In this document: positions 7,558 through 16,155 of the stretch, piece by piece
Layout of the letters: every line of letters begins with the position of its first letter
Numbering within the stretch: position 1 is the stretch's first letter
Source of the DNA: CAWCAW01 sp963714125
GTDB lineage: Bacteria > Actinomycetota > Acidimicrobiia > Acidimicrobiales > UBA8190
DNA length: 64,000 nucleotides
Assembly: GCA_963714125.1 (NCBI GenBank)
Contig: OY970234.1
Coordinates: forward strand, 3,782,001 to 3,846,000
Reading direction: 5' to 3'
Translations under genes and position numbers: made by a program
Notes under the pieces: model-generated
Databases searched by the model: none
Told to the model about the DNA's origin: nothing
Seen by the model: only the letters and a program-made list of their open reading frames with translations

Positions 7558-8453
7558 GTTGACGTCCCCAGCTCGTCGGTCCCGCTGCGCAAAGCAACCG
7601 GGTGCCCGGCTCGCCGTCGATAGGCCCGCAGTGTGTCGACACCGAGAGCCTCGAGGGTCTCGGCCATGGCACCGGCGCGATCGGCCACGTCGCCGACCCG
7701 GTGCGCGTCCGACGCCGTGGTGAGCGGGACACCGTGGCGCACGAAACGTTCGAGCAACGGCGGCGCCGGGTAGGCCTCGTCCACCGGCTTGCGCCAACCG
7801 GCCGAGGACATCTCAGCCGCCATGCCCGAGGACAGTGCTGCTTCGGTCAAGCGGTCCCAACACTCCTCGGGCATCGAGGACCTGCGGCCGGTCACCTTGA
7901 TCAGGTCAGGATGGGCCAGGACATCACACGTCCCCGACGCGGCCAGTTCCTCCATGGCCAATGTGTAATCCGACCACGCCGCGTCGATGTCGCGTACCTC
8001 CCACTGCCGCATGGACACCTCATCACCGAGATCGTCGAAGCGCCATACCCCCAGCCAATGCACCGAGCCCAGCAAGACGTCGAAGGGGTAGCCCCGCAGC
8101 AGATCGGCGACCTCATCCATGTGGCCCCGGTAATAGTCGACTTCGAGCCCGAGCACCACGGGGAGCCCGGCCGCTTTGGCCTCTTCGACGCAGGTCACAT
8201 ACGCATCAAGATCGGCGTGGGCGTGCTCGTTCCAATACGCCGCCATGGACGCACGCAAGGCGGGGTCGGGCTCGTCCTCCCAGAAGCCTCCAAGAAGACG
8301 ATCGGCCTGGGCGAAGCGAAAAAGGTGCTCGGTGAGCGCAATCTCAGTCACCCCGGCCCGCTGCGCCCGCTCGCAGTAGGCGGCCACGCCATCGAGAGTC
8401 GGAGCCGTGTCGCGTTCGCCATGCGGCCACAGGTGAAGGTGATAGTCGAGCAC
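7554..8453 (-). CDS. PHP-domain phosphoesterase, histidinol-phosphatase-like
   Basis: A 299-residue PHP metal-dependent phosphoesterase. It opens with the metal-binding motif YHLHLWPHG, then has IALTEHL, LGLEVDYY, LLGSVHW, VLAHPDL and ASDAHR, which together supply the histidines and acids of a trinuclear metal site. The size and motif order match HisJ-type histidinol phosphatases. No his genes are nearby, so the substrate is inferred and another phosphate ester is possible. It lies 12 bp downstream of the O-methyltransferase gene and overlaps the pdtaS start by 4 nt, so the three genes are probably one transcript. Confidence 0.85.
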   Translation of the reverse strand: MLDYHLHLWPHGERDTAPTLDGVAAYCERAQRAGVTEIALTEHLFRFAQADRLLGGFWEDEPDPALRASMAAYWNEHAHADLDAYVTCVEEAKAAGLPVVLGLEVDYYRGHMDEVADLLRGYPFDVLLGSVHWLGVWRFDDLGDEVSMRQWEVRDIDAAWSDYTLAMEELAASGTCDVLAHPDLIKVTGRRSSMPEECWDRLTEAALSSGMAAEMSSAGWRKPVDEAYPAPPLLERFVRHGVPLTTASDAHRVGDVADRAGAMAETLEALGVDTLRAYRRRAGHPVALRSGTDELGTST

Positions 8454-8465
8454 GGCGCGGTGACC

Positions 8466-9107
8466 TCAGGCCAGCCGCACGAGGGTCACTCCGTCACGCA
8501 CCGTTGTCTGGACACAGACCAAGCGCGCATCGCCGACCACGGCATCGTTGAACAGGCGGATGGCGGTGGTGTCGTCGGACTCGTCCGAGCTATCGATGAC
8601 CTGCCCGCTCCACAATGTGTTGTCGATGGCGATGATGCCGCCCGGGGCGAGCATGGGCAGGACCGCCGCCAAGTACGCCGAGTAATTGGTTTTGTCAGCG
8701 TCGATGAACACGAAGTCGAAGGGACCAGCCAGGCCGGCCAGTGTGTCGAGCGCGGGTCCTTCGATCACTTCGATGACATCGCGAAACGGACTGGTGGCGA
8801 TGTGGCGCCGGGCCATCTCCGCATGCACGGGGCTGATCTCACAGGTCGTGATGCGCCCGCCGGGCGCCAAAGCGGCCGCCATCGACAGCGCCGAGTACCC
8901 GCTGAAGGTGCCGATCTCGAGAATGCGCTGGGGCCGCAGGGCGAACACCAGCATCTCGAGGTAGCGCCCTTCGAGGGGGCCGACCATCATGCCGGGAGCC
9001 ACCAACGTGGCGCGTGTCTCTTCGGCGAGGGCGACGAGATAGTCGGGTGGCGGCGTGGTGTGGGCGAGGGCGTAGGCCTCAAGATCCGGATTGACGATGT
9101 CTGGCAT
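8466..9107 (-). CDS. SAM-dependent O-methyltransferase (COMT class I type)
   Basis: A 213-residue class I methyltransferase of the cation-dependent O-methyltransferase family. The SAM-binding motif I is ILEIGTFSGYS, the acidic motif is TTCEIS, and the metal-binding motif is FIDADKTNY followed by IAIDNTLWSG. Such enzymes methylate catechol-like or similar hydroxyls; the substrate here is unknown. ATG 9107 was chosen because GGAGG lies 8 nt upstream; the frame extends to 9290 without support. It is the first gene of the likely operon with the PHP and PdtaS-like genes. Confidence 0.92.
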   Translation of the reverse strand: MPDIVNPDLEAYALAHTTPPPDYLVALAEETRATLVAPGMMVGPLEGRYLEMLVFALRPQRILEIGTFSGYSALSMAAALAPGGRITTCEISPVHAEMARRHIATSPFRDVIEVIEGPALDTLAGLAGPFDFVFIDADKTNYSAYLAAVLPMLAPGGIIAIDNTLWSGQVIDSSDESDDTTAIRLFNDAVVGDARLVCVQTTVRDGVTLVRLA

Positions 9108-9172
9108 GGGGGCACCTCCGCCCGCATCGTACGCGGGGAGTAGCCACCTTGACGTCAACGGCCCGCGGGGCG

Positions 9173-9697
9173 CTAGGACGCCACTCTCGACCGGGTCAGC
9201 TGCATCACGACGTCGAGGGCGGCCATGTAGGCACGATGGGCGGCATCGCTGCCGTCGCGTCCCGCCACCGCGTACGTGGCATGCAGCCACCGGCGGGCAT
9301 TGATGGACTCGGCATCGATGCTCCGGCCTTCACACCCGTCGAGTTCGGCCAGAAGGTCGTCGACCTCGCCGGCGTCGAGGGTGGCGAAATCGACAACGAG
9401 CTGTTCGACGCAATGGGCGGCGTCGTGGCCGTTGGACATACCCGGCGCAGCACCGGTCGTGTGCTGACGAGCAAAGCGCTCCTCGTATCCCACCACCAGC
9501 AAGGCGCCGACGCGCCCGTAGTGCTGCACCACGGCATTGCGGGCGCCGGTGAGGGCGCTCGGGCTTCCGAGCAACTTCAGGGCCAGCTCCGGGTCCGCCA
9601 ATACGTCATCGGCGAGCAAACCTTCGGACTCGGCGTCGTCACTGCCCAGGGCCCGGCCCAAGAGCTCGGTGGCGCGCTTGCCGAGGTTCGAGTCCAC
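9173..9697 (-). CDS. Hypothetical protein
   Basis: About 174 residues if it starts at GTG 9697 (VDSNLGKRATELL). The frame extends to 9823, but that extra part is arginine-rich and looks non-coding. The protein is acidic, appears mainly helical (many Ala, Leu and Asp) and has no signal peptide or clear membrane segment. No family was recognised. The region has normal codon bias with G/C at third positions, which argues that it is real. It lies 65 bp upstream of the O-methyltransferase gene in the same direction and is divergent from the dienelactone hydrolase gene. Confidence 0.6.
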   Translation of the reverse strand: MDSNLGKRATELLGRALGSDDAESEGLLADDVLADPELALKLLGSPSALTGARNAVVQHYGRVGALLVVGYEERFARQHTTGAAPGMSNGHDAAHCVEQLVVDFATLDAGEVDDLLAELDGCEGRSIDAESINARRWLHATYAVAGRDGSDAAHRAYMAALDVVMQLTRSRVAS

Positions 9698-9848
9698 GAT
9701 GATCTGTCGGCACCCGCGGCGCCTATCTTCAACGCACCGAGCACAACCACGACCCCGGGGCCTGGTCCGTGCGGCCCATTTTCGTGTCCGAGGCGGCGAT
9801 CTACGGCACGATGGCGTCGCCACGGCGGTCCGCTACGCAGGAGGAACG

Positions 9849-10613
9849 ATGGGTGAAGTGACAGTGGCCACGAGCCGGGGGACCTTGCGGGGCTATTTGG
9901 CCGTGCCGGAGAACCCGGAGCCCGCACCGGGCGTGCTGGTGCTGCACGAGGCCTACGGGATGAACGACGACATCAAGGCGCACGCCGATCGGCTGGCCGC
10001 GGCGGGCTATGTGGCCCTCGCTCCCGACCTGTACTCGTGGGGAGCCAAGGTGCGCTGCATAGCGGCCACCATGGTGGCCATGGCACGAAGACAGGGACGC
10101 GCCTTTGCCGATATCGAGGCATGCCGGTTGTGGGTGGCCCAACACGAACGATGCACCGGCACCGTCGGTGTGATCGGGTTCTGCATGGGCGGCGGCTTCG
10201 CCATCGCCTGTGCGCCGGGCGGCGGCTTCGCCGTGGCGGCACCCAACTACGGGCTCGTGCCCAAGGATCCCGAGACGGTGCTGGCCGGGGCGTGTCCCAT
10301 CGTGGCCAGCTACGGGGCCGATGATCCGTACATGAAAGGGGCATCGAAGCGTTTGTCGAGCGCGCTCGATGCTCTGGGCGTGCCCAACGACGTGAAGGAG
10401 TACGCCGATACGTCGCACAGTTTCTTGAATCACCACCAGGGATTTGCCGCCGGCATCGACCGCATCATGAAGATGGGCTTTCGTCCCGAGGCCGCCGACG
10501 ATGCATGGCAACGGATCCTGACCTTCTTCGCCCTCTACCTGGGCGACCCCACTCCCAACGGGGCCGAAACGCCTCCGGTCAATCCCCCCACAGCCGGTCC
10601 CCCAGCCGCATAA
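9849..10613 (+). CDS. Dienelactone hydrolase family protein
   Basis: A 254-residue alpha/beta hydrolase. The nucleophile motif is GFCMGGG, with cysteine as in true dienelactone hydrolases, the acid lies in YGADDPY, and the catalytic histidine is in DTSHSFL. An N-terminal VLVLHEAYGM segment forms the oxyanion region. It may open lactone rings in aromatic degradation or act as a general carboxylesterase. ATG 9849 is preceded by GGAGGA. Its last 35 bases overlap the 3' end of the convergent ArsA-like gene (10579-10613), so the two transcripts would be antisense there. Confidence 0.9.
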   Translation: MGEVTVATSRGTLRGYLAVPENPEPAPGVLVLHEAYGMNDDIKAHADRLAAAGYVALAPDLYSWGAKVRCIAATMVAMARRQGRAFADIEACRLWVAQHERCTGTVGVIGFCMGGGFAIACAPGGGFAVAAPNYGLVPKDPETVLAGACPIVASYGADDPYMKGASKRLSSALDALGVPNDVKEYADTSHSFLNHHQGFAAGIDRIMKMGFRPEAADDAWQRILTFFALYLGDPTPNGAETPPVNPPTAGPPAA

Positions 10614-11772
10614 GCCCGGCCAGGTCGTAGATGTCGGTGTCGAAGGCGGGCACGGTCACCAGCATCTCCGGTACCAGGGAAAGCTCGGCTTGCTGTTCGG
10701 CCTCGCGCTGCGCCACCACCCGGTAGTTCAGGTAACTCTTGCCGATCTCATCGAGCACGCCGCGCAACTGCTGCACGTCGGTTCCCTGCATCAAAGGCGC
10801 CAGCTCGGCGGCAATGGCGTCGGCCCGATCAGAAAGCCGCTGGGCCACGGCGGCGCCCTTGGGATCATGCAGATACGCCGGCAAGACCTTGTTCAACACG
10901 ATGGCGCCCAGGTGCAGGCGGCGATCCGTCAGCGACTGCGCAAAGAACTCCGCTTCGCGCAGCGGTACGGCTTCCAATGTCGACACGACGATGAATGACG
11001 TCCGGCGATCAGCCATGAGGCGCTGCACGGCGTGGGCCCGCTCGACGAATCCGTCGTACATGGACTGGAAGAGGACAAAAAACTCGGCGATGTCAGCCAG
11101 GAACTGCGTGCCCAGAATTCGATCCGCTACTTGGTAGAACGGCTTGGAGGCGAAGTTCACCAGCCGCGAGCGATACGGGACGATCAACCACCGAAGGAGC
11201 CGGCTGGAGAAGAAGTCGGCCATATGCTCGGGAGCGTCGAGGAAATCCAAGGCGTTGCGCGTCGGAGGGGTGTCCACCACGATCAAGTCGTAGGTCCCCT
11301 CGGAGTGGATCTCATAGAGCCGCTCCATGGCGATGTAGTCGTGACTCTGGATGAAACGCCCCGAGATGTTCCGGTACAACGGGTTGGCCAGAATCTGGTC
11401 GCGGGTGCGCTCGTCGGGGGCGTGGTGACGTATGAGGTCGTCCCAAGATTCCTTGGTGTCGAGCATGGCCGCCCACAACTCCCCCATGGGCTTCACGCCA
11501 CTGTCGGCGAAGGCTTCGGGAGGGACTTGGCGTTCGACGTTGCCGAAGCCCTCGAGGCCAAGCGCGTTGGCCAGTCGCTTGGCCGGGTCGACGGTCAACA
11601 CGAGCACCTTGCCGCCGAGGCGGGCCGCCGCCGCGGCCGCGGCGGCTGCCGCCGTGGTGGTTTTGCCCACGCCACCGGGTCCACAGGCCACGACGATCTC
11701 GCGCGAGGCCAGGAGCCCACCGAGGCTGGGGGGTCCGGGCGTCTGTTTCTTGGCGGTCTTGGGGGGTGCCAT
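10579..11772 (-). CDS. ArsA/Get3-like ATPase (first of pair)
   Basis: A 397-residue P-loop ATPase of the ArsA/Get3/MinD group. The deviant Walker A GGVGKTT (residues 33-39) is followed by a run of ten alanines in the P-loop helix, VDPAKRLANAL (switch I), and VVDTPPTRNALDF (switch II). It resembles the paired actinobacterial ATPases Rv3679/Rv3680, which are linked to stress and anion resistance. It is unlikely to be a classical arsenite pump, because no arsB, arsR or arsD gene is near. It is 4 bp downstream of its paralogue and surely in the same operon. Confidence 0.88.
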   Translation of the reverse strand: MAPPKTAKKQTPGPPSLGGLLASREIVVACGPGGVGKTTTAAAAAAAAAARLGGKVLVLTVDPAKRLANALGLEGFGNVERQVPPEAFADSGVKPMGELWAAMLDTKESWDDLIRHHAPDERTRDQILANPLYRNISGRFIQSHDYIAMERLYEIHSEGTYDLIVVDTPPTRNALDFLDAPEHMADFFSSRLLRWLIVPYRSRLVNFASKPFYQVADRILGTQFLADIAEFFVLFQSMYDGFVERAHAVQRLMADRRTSFIVVSTLEAVPLREAEFFAQSLTDRRLHLGAIVLNKVLPAYLHDPKGAAVAQRLSDRADAIAAELAPLMQGTDVQQLRGVLDEIGKSYLNYRVVAQREAEQQAELSLVPEMLVTVPAFDTDIYDLAGLMRLGDRLWGD

Positions 11773-11776
11773 CGAC

Positions 11777-12721
11777 CTACCCGAGTTCCTCGCCCAGGGC
11801 GACAGAGAGCTGTCGAACGGTGCGAAGCCCGTGCAGCTTGGTGAACAAAAAAGGCAGCAACAACACGGGGACGGCCGGATCGATCTCGGCGCGCAGCCGG
11901 TCCAGATGTTCGGCCCGGGTGCGGCGCAGCGTCACGGCCAGGCGGGCGCCTTCGAGCACCGGGGTGGGGTCACCGCCCGCCAGTCGCTTCAGTTCGGCGA
12001 CCAGCGCCGGTGTACGCAACTCCTCGAACACGGCCTCCTCGCTGCGCCCGAACAGCTCGGGCAGCACGCGGTTGACGATGACGGCGGCCAGCTCGACGGT
12101 GGTCTCCTCCTTGATGCGCTGCGCCAGTTCGATGGTCTCGTTGACGGGCATCTCCTCCGGAGTGGTGACGATGACCACACAGGTGAGCGACGGGTCGGAA
12201 AGGATGTCGAGCATCCAGTCCGTCTGCGAACGGATGAGCCCCACCTTTACGAGCTCGTTGATGGCTTGGGGGGCCGCCAGCTGCCCCACGATGTGCCCCG
12301 ACGCCGGGGCATCGGCCACCACCAAGTCGTAGTGGTGCTCACGCACCTCGTAACAGAGCTTTCCCACCGTGAGGATCTCCCGCACCCCCGGTGCGGCGGT
12401 GGCCACGAAGTCGAAGGCTCGGGCCAGCGGGCCGATGCGGCCCACCACCGGAATGCGCAGGTTCAGCTTCAGGTACTCACGCAGTGATGCCTCGGTGTCC
12501 ATCGACATGGCCGACAGCCGCGGCAGAAGCTGGCGCGGCACGAAGGTGGTGGGACCGGTTTCGAAGAAGGCCGAGGTGTCGCCTTTGGCATCGACCTCGC
12601 ACAACAGCGTGCGTCGATCGTGCTCAGCGGCCAGAAGGGCGAGCGCCGAGGCCACCGTGGTCTTGCCGACGCCACCCTTGCCGGTGACGAAGACGAGGCG
12701 CCGGTCAAGCAAGCCGAGCAT
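11777..12721 (-). CDS. ArsA/Get3-like ATPase (second of pair)
   Basis: A 314-residue paralogue of the adjacent ATPase, with Walker A GKGGVGKTT (residues 14-22), CEVDAKGDTSAFF as switch I, and VVADAPASGH as switch II. In actinobacteria these proteins occur as pairs and probably form a heterodimer (the Rv3679/Rv3680 type). It begins at ATG 12721 and is followed after 4 bp by the larger paralogue. The small DUF3107 gene upstream reads in the same direction 32 bp away and probably belongs to the unit. Its role in stress tolerance is by analogy only. Confidence 0.88.
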   Translation of the reverse strand: MLGLLDRRLVFVTGKGGVGKTTVASALALLAAEHDRRTLLCEVDAKGDTSAFFETGPTTFVPRQLLPRLSAMSMDTEASLREYLKLNLRIPVVGRIGPLARAFDFVATAAPGVREILTVGKLCYEVREHHYDLVVADAPASGHIVGQLAAPQAINELVKVGLIRSQTDWMLDILSDPSLTCVVIVTTPEEMPVNETIELAQRIKEETTVELAAVIVNRVLPELFGRSEEAVFEELRTPALVAELKRLAGGDPTPVLEGARLAVTLRRTRAEHLDRLRAEIDPAVPVLLLPFLFTKLHGLRTVRQLSVALGEELG

Positions 12722-12753
12722 GACGCGCCTCCTGCTCCCCTACGCGGGGACGT

Positions 12754-12990
12754 TCAAGGTGCGCCGAAACCGACACGCCGCTCGTGCGCAGGCGCCCCCA
12801 CTTCGACGTAGGCCACCTTGGCGGCCGGCACGCCCACCCGCCGGCCTTTGCGGTCGGTGAACCACAAAACCCCCTCCGACGTGGAGAGCGAGGTCTCGAT
12901 CTGCGAGATGATCTGGTCCCGGTCGGCATCATCGCCCAGCTCCACCTCGAGCTCCTTGATGCTCTGGACAATGCCGATTCGTACGTCCAC
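12754..12990 (-). CDS. DUF3107 family protein
   Basis: A 78-residue actinobacterial protein of unknown function (DUF3107). It begins VDVRIGIVQSIKELEVEL and contains LWFTDRKGRRVGVPAAKVAYVEVG, typical of this small, probably beta-rich family. GTG 12990 was chosen because GGAGG at 13000-13004 precedes it by 9 nt; the open frame runs to 13059. It lies just upstream of the two ArsA-like ATPases, an arrangement seen in other actinobacteria. A TATCGT element on the complement near 13040-13050 could be its -10, back to back with that of the dGTPase-like gene. Confidence 0.85.
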   Translation of the reverse strand: MDVRIGIVQSIKELEVELGDDADRDQIISQIETSLSTSEGVLWFTDRKGRRVGVPAAKVAYVEVGAPAHERRVGFGAP

Positions 12991-13091
12991 CTGCGTGTTC
13001 CTCCGATCGTGCCCTGCAACGAGAAATCCAAAACCCGACGATACAGCCGTGCGGCACACTGGCCTTCGTGCCCCGGACTTTCGAAGGAGCC

Positions 13092-14243
13092 ATGACGGGT
13101 CAAAATCCCGGCGTCACAGCGGTCGATCGCACCCTGCGGTGGGCATCGACCATGGCTGGATACCTGCACGGCGACCTGCGCTACGCACACGCCGATACCC
13201 ATGCCCGCCTGGGCGTCGAATCGGGCCATCCCCATACCCGTTCGGCACGCGAGGACATCGAGGACGCTTGGCTGTCTCCGGGGGCCACCCGGGCCCACGG
13301 GGCGGGCCACCGAGCCCGGCCGGAGGAACCCGACGAGTTCCGCACCTGCTTCGAACGGGACCGGGACCGGATTCTGCATTCGTCGTCGTTCCGGCGCCTG
13401 GCGGGCAAGACCCAGGTGTTCATCTTCCCCGCCGACCATCAGCGCACCCGGCTCACCCACGCGTTGGAAGTGGCCCAGGTGGCCGGCTCGATTGCCCGGG
13501 CGTGCGGGCTCAACGTGGCGCTCACCGAGGCCATCGCCCTCGGACATGACTGTGGCCACGGCCCCGGCGGGCACGCCAGCGAAGACGCCTTGTCGACGTT
13601 TCTGGCCGAAGGCTTCGACCATGCCGTATGGGGGGCCGACGTCTCGCTGGCCGACCTGAACCTCTGCGTCGAGACCCTCGACGGCATCAGAAACCATTCC
13701 TGGTCGCGCCCGGCCCCGTCGACACCTGAAGGTGAGGTGGTGAGCTGGGCCGACCGCATCGCCTACCTCTGCCACGACTGGGAAGACGCCGTGTCGGCCG
13801 GGATTGTCACCCCGGCCATGTTGCCCCCCATCGTGCGCAGCCGTTGTGGCGAGACCCGTTCCCGCCAGCTGCGCACCTTTATCGAGGAGATGGTCCGGGC
13901 CATGCTGGCCAGTGGCCGCATCGGTATGGCCGAAGGTCCCGCCGAGGCGTTGGCGGCGTTTCGCCGCGGCAATTACGAGCACGTCTACCTTCGTCCGGCC
14001 TCGGTGGCTCAAGGCGAAGCAGTGATCTCGGTACTGCGCGCCCTGGTCGCGCATTTCGCCGACCATCCCAACACCATCCCCGGCGTTACCGACGCTGGCG
14101 GTTTGGCCGGTGGCAGCGAGGCCGCGCTACGCGCCGCGGTGGCCTACGTAGCGGGCATGACGGACCGTTTCGCCATGCACAGTTGCCTGTCTGACCTGGG
14201 CTGGAACCCCGAGCAGCTGCCGCGAGGCTTCAGCGCACGGTGA
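13092..14243 (+). CDS. dgt: Deoxyguanosinetriphosphate triphosphohydrolase-like protein
   Basis: A 383-residue HD-domain nucleotidase. The dGTPase core is visible: FERDRDRILHSSSFRRL and GKTQVF, then RLTHALEVAQ (metal histidine), GHDCGHGPGGH (HD pair) and SWADRIAYLCHD (distal aspartate). It hydrolyses dNTPs to the nucleoside and triphosphate and so affects dNTP pools. ATG 13092 follows AAGGAG closely; a GTG at 13068 is less likely. The 3' end overlaps the convergent mrp gene by 14 nt (14230-14243). In many actinobacteria this gene precedes dnaG, but not here. Confidence 0.92.
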   Translation: MTGQNPGVTAVDRTLRWASTMAGYLHGDLRYAHADTHARLGVESGHPHTRSAREDIEDAWLSPGATRAHGAGHRARPEEPDEFRTCFERDRDRILHSSSFRRLAGKTQVFIFPADHQRTRLTHALEVAQVAGSIARACGLNVALTEAIALGHDCGHGPGGHASEDALSTFLAEGFDHAVWGADVSLADLNLCVETLDGIRNHSWSRPAPSTPEGEVVSWADRIAYLCHDWEDAVSAGIVTPAMLPPIVRSRCGETRSRQLRTFIEEMVRAMLASGRIGMAEGPAEALAAFRRGNYEHVYLRPASVAQGEAVISVLRALVAHFADHPNTIPGVTDAGGLAGGSEAALRAAVAYVAGMTDRFAMHSCLSDLGWNPEQLPRGFSAR

Positions 14244-15348
14244 GTTCGCGGCGGTAGATCCGCACCGGCCCGGCCGCCATCAACTTGGCCGCCAAGGCGT
14301 CGAATTCCGCCGAGATCTCGCTACCCGGATCGGCGATGCGCACGGGCACACCGTCGTCACCCCCCTGGCGCAGCGACGGAACAAGCGGGATCTGACCGAG
14401 CAACGGCACCTCCAGGGCGTCAGCCAGAGCCTGGCCTCCTCCTTGGCCGAACAGCTCATAGCGCTTGCCGTCGTCACCGGTGAACCACGCCATGTTCTCC
14501 ACCACGCCACGCACCGGCAGCTTGAGCTTTCGGGCGGCGTAGGCGGAACGCTGGGCCACCCGCTGGGCCGCACCTTGCGGCGTGGTCACCACATAGATCT
14601 CGGCGCGCGGCAGGTACTCGGCCAGCGACAGCGCTACGTCACCGGTGCCCGGTGGCATGTCCACCAACAGAAAGTCGGGCTCGCCCCAGTAGGCGTCGAC
14701 GAGGAACTGCTGCAGCGCCTTGTGCAACATGGGGCCTCGCCAGATCACGGGCTGCTCGTCGGGGACGAAGTAGCCCATCGACATGCAGCGCACCCCATGG
14801 ACGATGGGGGCGATGAGCAACGAGCCGACCGCCACGGGATCGCGATCGACGCCGAGCATCTTCGGCACCGAGAAGCCATACACATCGGCATCGAGCAATC
14901 CCACCTGCATCCCCGCCGCCGCCAGCGCCACGGCCAGGTTCACGGTGACCGAGGACTTCCCCACCCCCCCCTTGCCCGAGGAGATACCCACCACCCGGGT
15001 GCGGGACCCGGGAGCCATGAGGCGGTTGGGCCCGCCCGGGTCGACGGGTTCGGCGCCGGCCGGCATGGCCAGGCGCAAGGCCAGATCGACGGTCTGCTCC
15101 TCGTCGAGGGCGACGAACGTCACCACCACTTCGCCCAGGCCCGGGAGCTCAGCCAGGGCACGCTGCAGGCGGCGGACCAGCTCGGGCCGGCCCGGCCAGC
15201 GCGGGGCGGGCTCGCCCAAGGTGACCGTCACGGACTTTCGACTGGTCTGCACCTCGTGGATCAGGCCGAGCTCGCCGATGGCGCGCTGCAGCTCGGGGTC
15301 CTCGACGCCAGAAATGGCGGCGCGCACATCCGATTCGTTGACGGCCAC
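14230..15348 (-). CDS. mrp: Mrp/ApbC-type Fe-S carrier ATPase
   Basis: A 372-residue protein. An N-terminal MIP18/DUF59 domain (about 1-100, with VEDPELQRAIGELGLI) precedes a P-loop ATPase with SGKGGVGKSS, LLDADVYGFS and DMPPGTGD. Mrp/ApbC proteins carry and deliver [4Fe-4S] clusters. The C-terminal CxxC pair that binds the bridging cluster in ApbC/Nbp35 is missing: the expected place reads WFTGDDGKRYELFG. The role in cluster transfer is therefore less certain. GTG 15348 is supported by GGGAG just upstream, and longer starts would run through the promoter of the divergent regulator. It sits beside a SufR-like gene and a cysteine desulfurase gene. Confidence 0.9.
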   Translation of the reverse strand: MAVNESDVRAAISGVEDPELQRAIGELGLIHEVQTSRKSVTVTLGEPAPRWPGRPELVRRLQRALAELPGLGEVVVTFVALDEEQTVDLALRLAMPAGAEPVDPGGPNRLMAPGSRTRVVGISSGKGGVGKSSVTVNLAVALAAAGMQVGLLDADVYGFSVPKMLGVDRDPVAVGSLLIAPIVHGVRCMSMGYFVPDEQPVIWRGPMLHKALQQFLVDAYWGEPDFLLVDMPPGTGDVALSLAEYLPRAEIYVVTTPQGAAQRVAQRSAYAARKLKLPVRGVVENMAWFTGDDGKRYELFGQGGGQALADALEVPLLGQIPLVPSLRQGGDDGVPVRIADPGSEISAEFDALAAKLMAAGPVRIYRRELTVR

Positions 15349-15396
15349 GGAGTCTCCCAAGTACGGCACGACCAGGGACTTCGCCGTGCCAACAGG

Positions 15397-15402
15397 TAGA
15401 CT
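15397..15402 (+). promoter_or_regulatory. -10 element of a leaderless SufR-like gene
   Basis: TAGACT (TANNNT) is followed after 6 nt by the GTG at 15409, so transcription should start at or within a base or two of the start codon. No Shine-Dalgarno sequence is present, which fits a leaderless mRNA. Confidence 0.6.
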
Positions 15403-15408
15403 AGTGCC

Positions 15409-16155
15409 GTGCATGGGACCCCCGACCGGGAGGATGCCGGTCCTGCTGACCGTCGCTTCTCCGCCGCCGTCGCTGCGGTGACGTCGGCGTTTGGGGACCC
15501 GACGCGACGCGAGATCTATCTCCACGTGCGCTCGCATCCAGGAGCAACTGCCTCCGAGGTGGCGGCCGCGTTCTGCCTTCACCCCAATGTGGCCAGGCAC
15601 CATCTCGATCGGCTGGCCGCGGGCGGATACCTCGAGGTCAGCCTGGAACGTCCGCCCGACGCCGGGGCGGGACGCCCCTCCAAGCGCTACCGCTCCGCTG
15701 ATGCGGGGGGCGACGACCTGACTCTGGACCTGGTGACCCATCGCGACGACCTGTTGGTGTCGCTGTTGGCCGAGGCCCTCAACCTGCTCGGCCCCGAAGT
15801 GGCCGAGCGCATGGCCGAACGCGTGGGCGAGGACTTCGGTCAGCATTTGGCGCAGCGCATGGAGCCGGGCGAAGGCCAGCGATCACTGCGCGGCGCCATG
15901 CACGCCATCGCCGACGCCTTGACCGCGCACGGGTTCGCCGCTCATGCCGAGGACCGCGGCGAACTCACCACGGTGGTGGCCGAACACTGCCCCTTCGGCG
16001 ATGCCGCCGCCCAGTACCCGGTGATCTGCGCCGTAGACCGCGGCATGGTGCGCGGTTTGCTGTCCGGACTGTGCGGCAACGGAGTCGACGACCCGATTCC
16101 CGTGACGCTCTCGTCGCGGGCGCGCGGCGACGACGCCTGCGCCGCCTCGGTCTGA
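15409..16155 (+). CDS. SufR-like Fe-S cluster transcriptional regulator
   Basis: A 248-residue protein with an N-terminal winged helix-turn-helix (about 20-95; FGDPTRREIY and ATASEVAAAFCLHPNVARHHLDRL). The C-terminal sensory domain has cysteines C194, C207 and C222 spaced C-x12-C-x14-C, as in SufR-type repressors that sense Fe-S status. It lies between mrp (divergent) and a cysteine desulfurase gene (downstream, overlapping), a setting that supports control of Fe-S assembly. It starts at GTG 15409, apparently leaderless. The core sufBCD genes are not in the window. Another redox ligand is possible, but the cysteine spacing and context favour SufR. Confidence 0.8.
   Translation: MHGTPDREDAGPADRRFSAAVAAVTSAFGDPTRREIYLHVRSHPGATASEVAAAFCLHPNVARHHLDRLAAGGYLEVSLERPPDAGAGRPSKRYRSADAGGDDLTLDLVTHRDDLLVSLLAEALNLLGPEVAERMAERVGEDFGQHLAQRMEPGEGQRSLRGAMHAIADALTAHGFAAHAEDRGELTTVVAEHCPFGDAAAQYPVICAVDRGMVRGLLSGLCGNGVDDPIPVTLSSRARGDDACAASV

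Noticed and set aside
7557..7797. N-terminal extension of the PdtaS-like kinase
   Set aside because: It lies inside the PHP gene and is proline/arginine-rich; the GTGA overlap at 7554-7557 gives a natural start.
10579..12721. An arsenic resistance operon
   Set aside because: The two ATPases are ArsA-like, but there is no arsB, arsC, arsD or arsR, and the pair fits the Rv3679/Rv3680 type.
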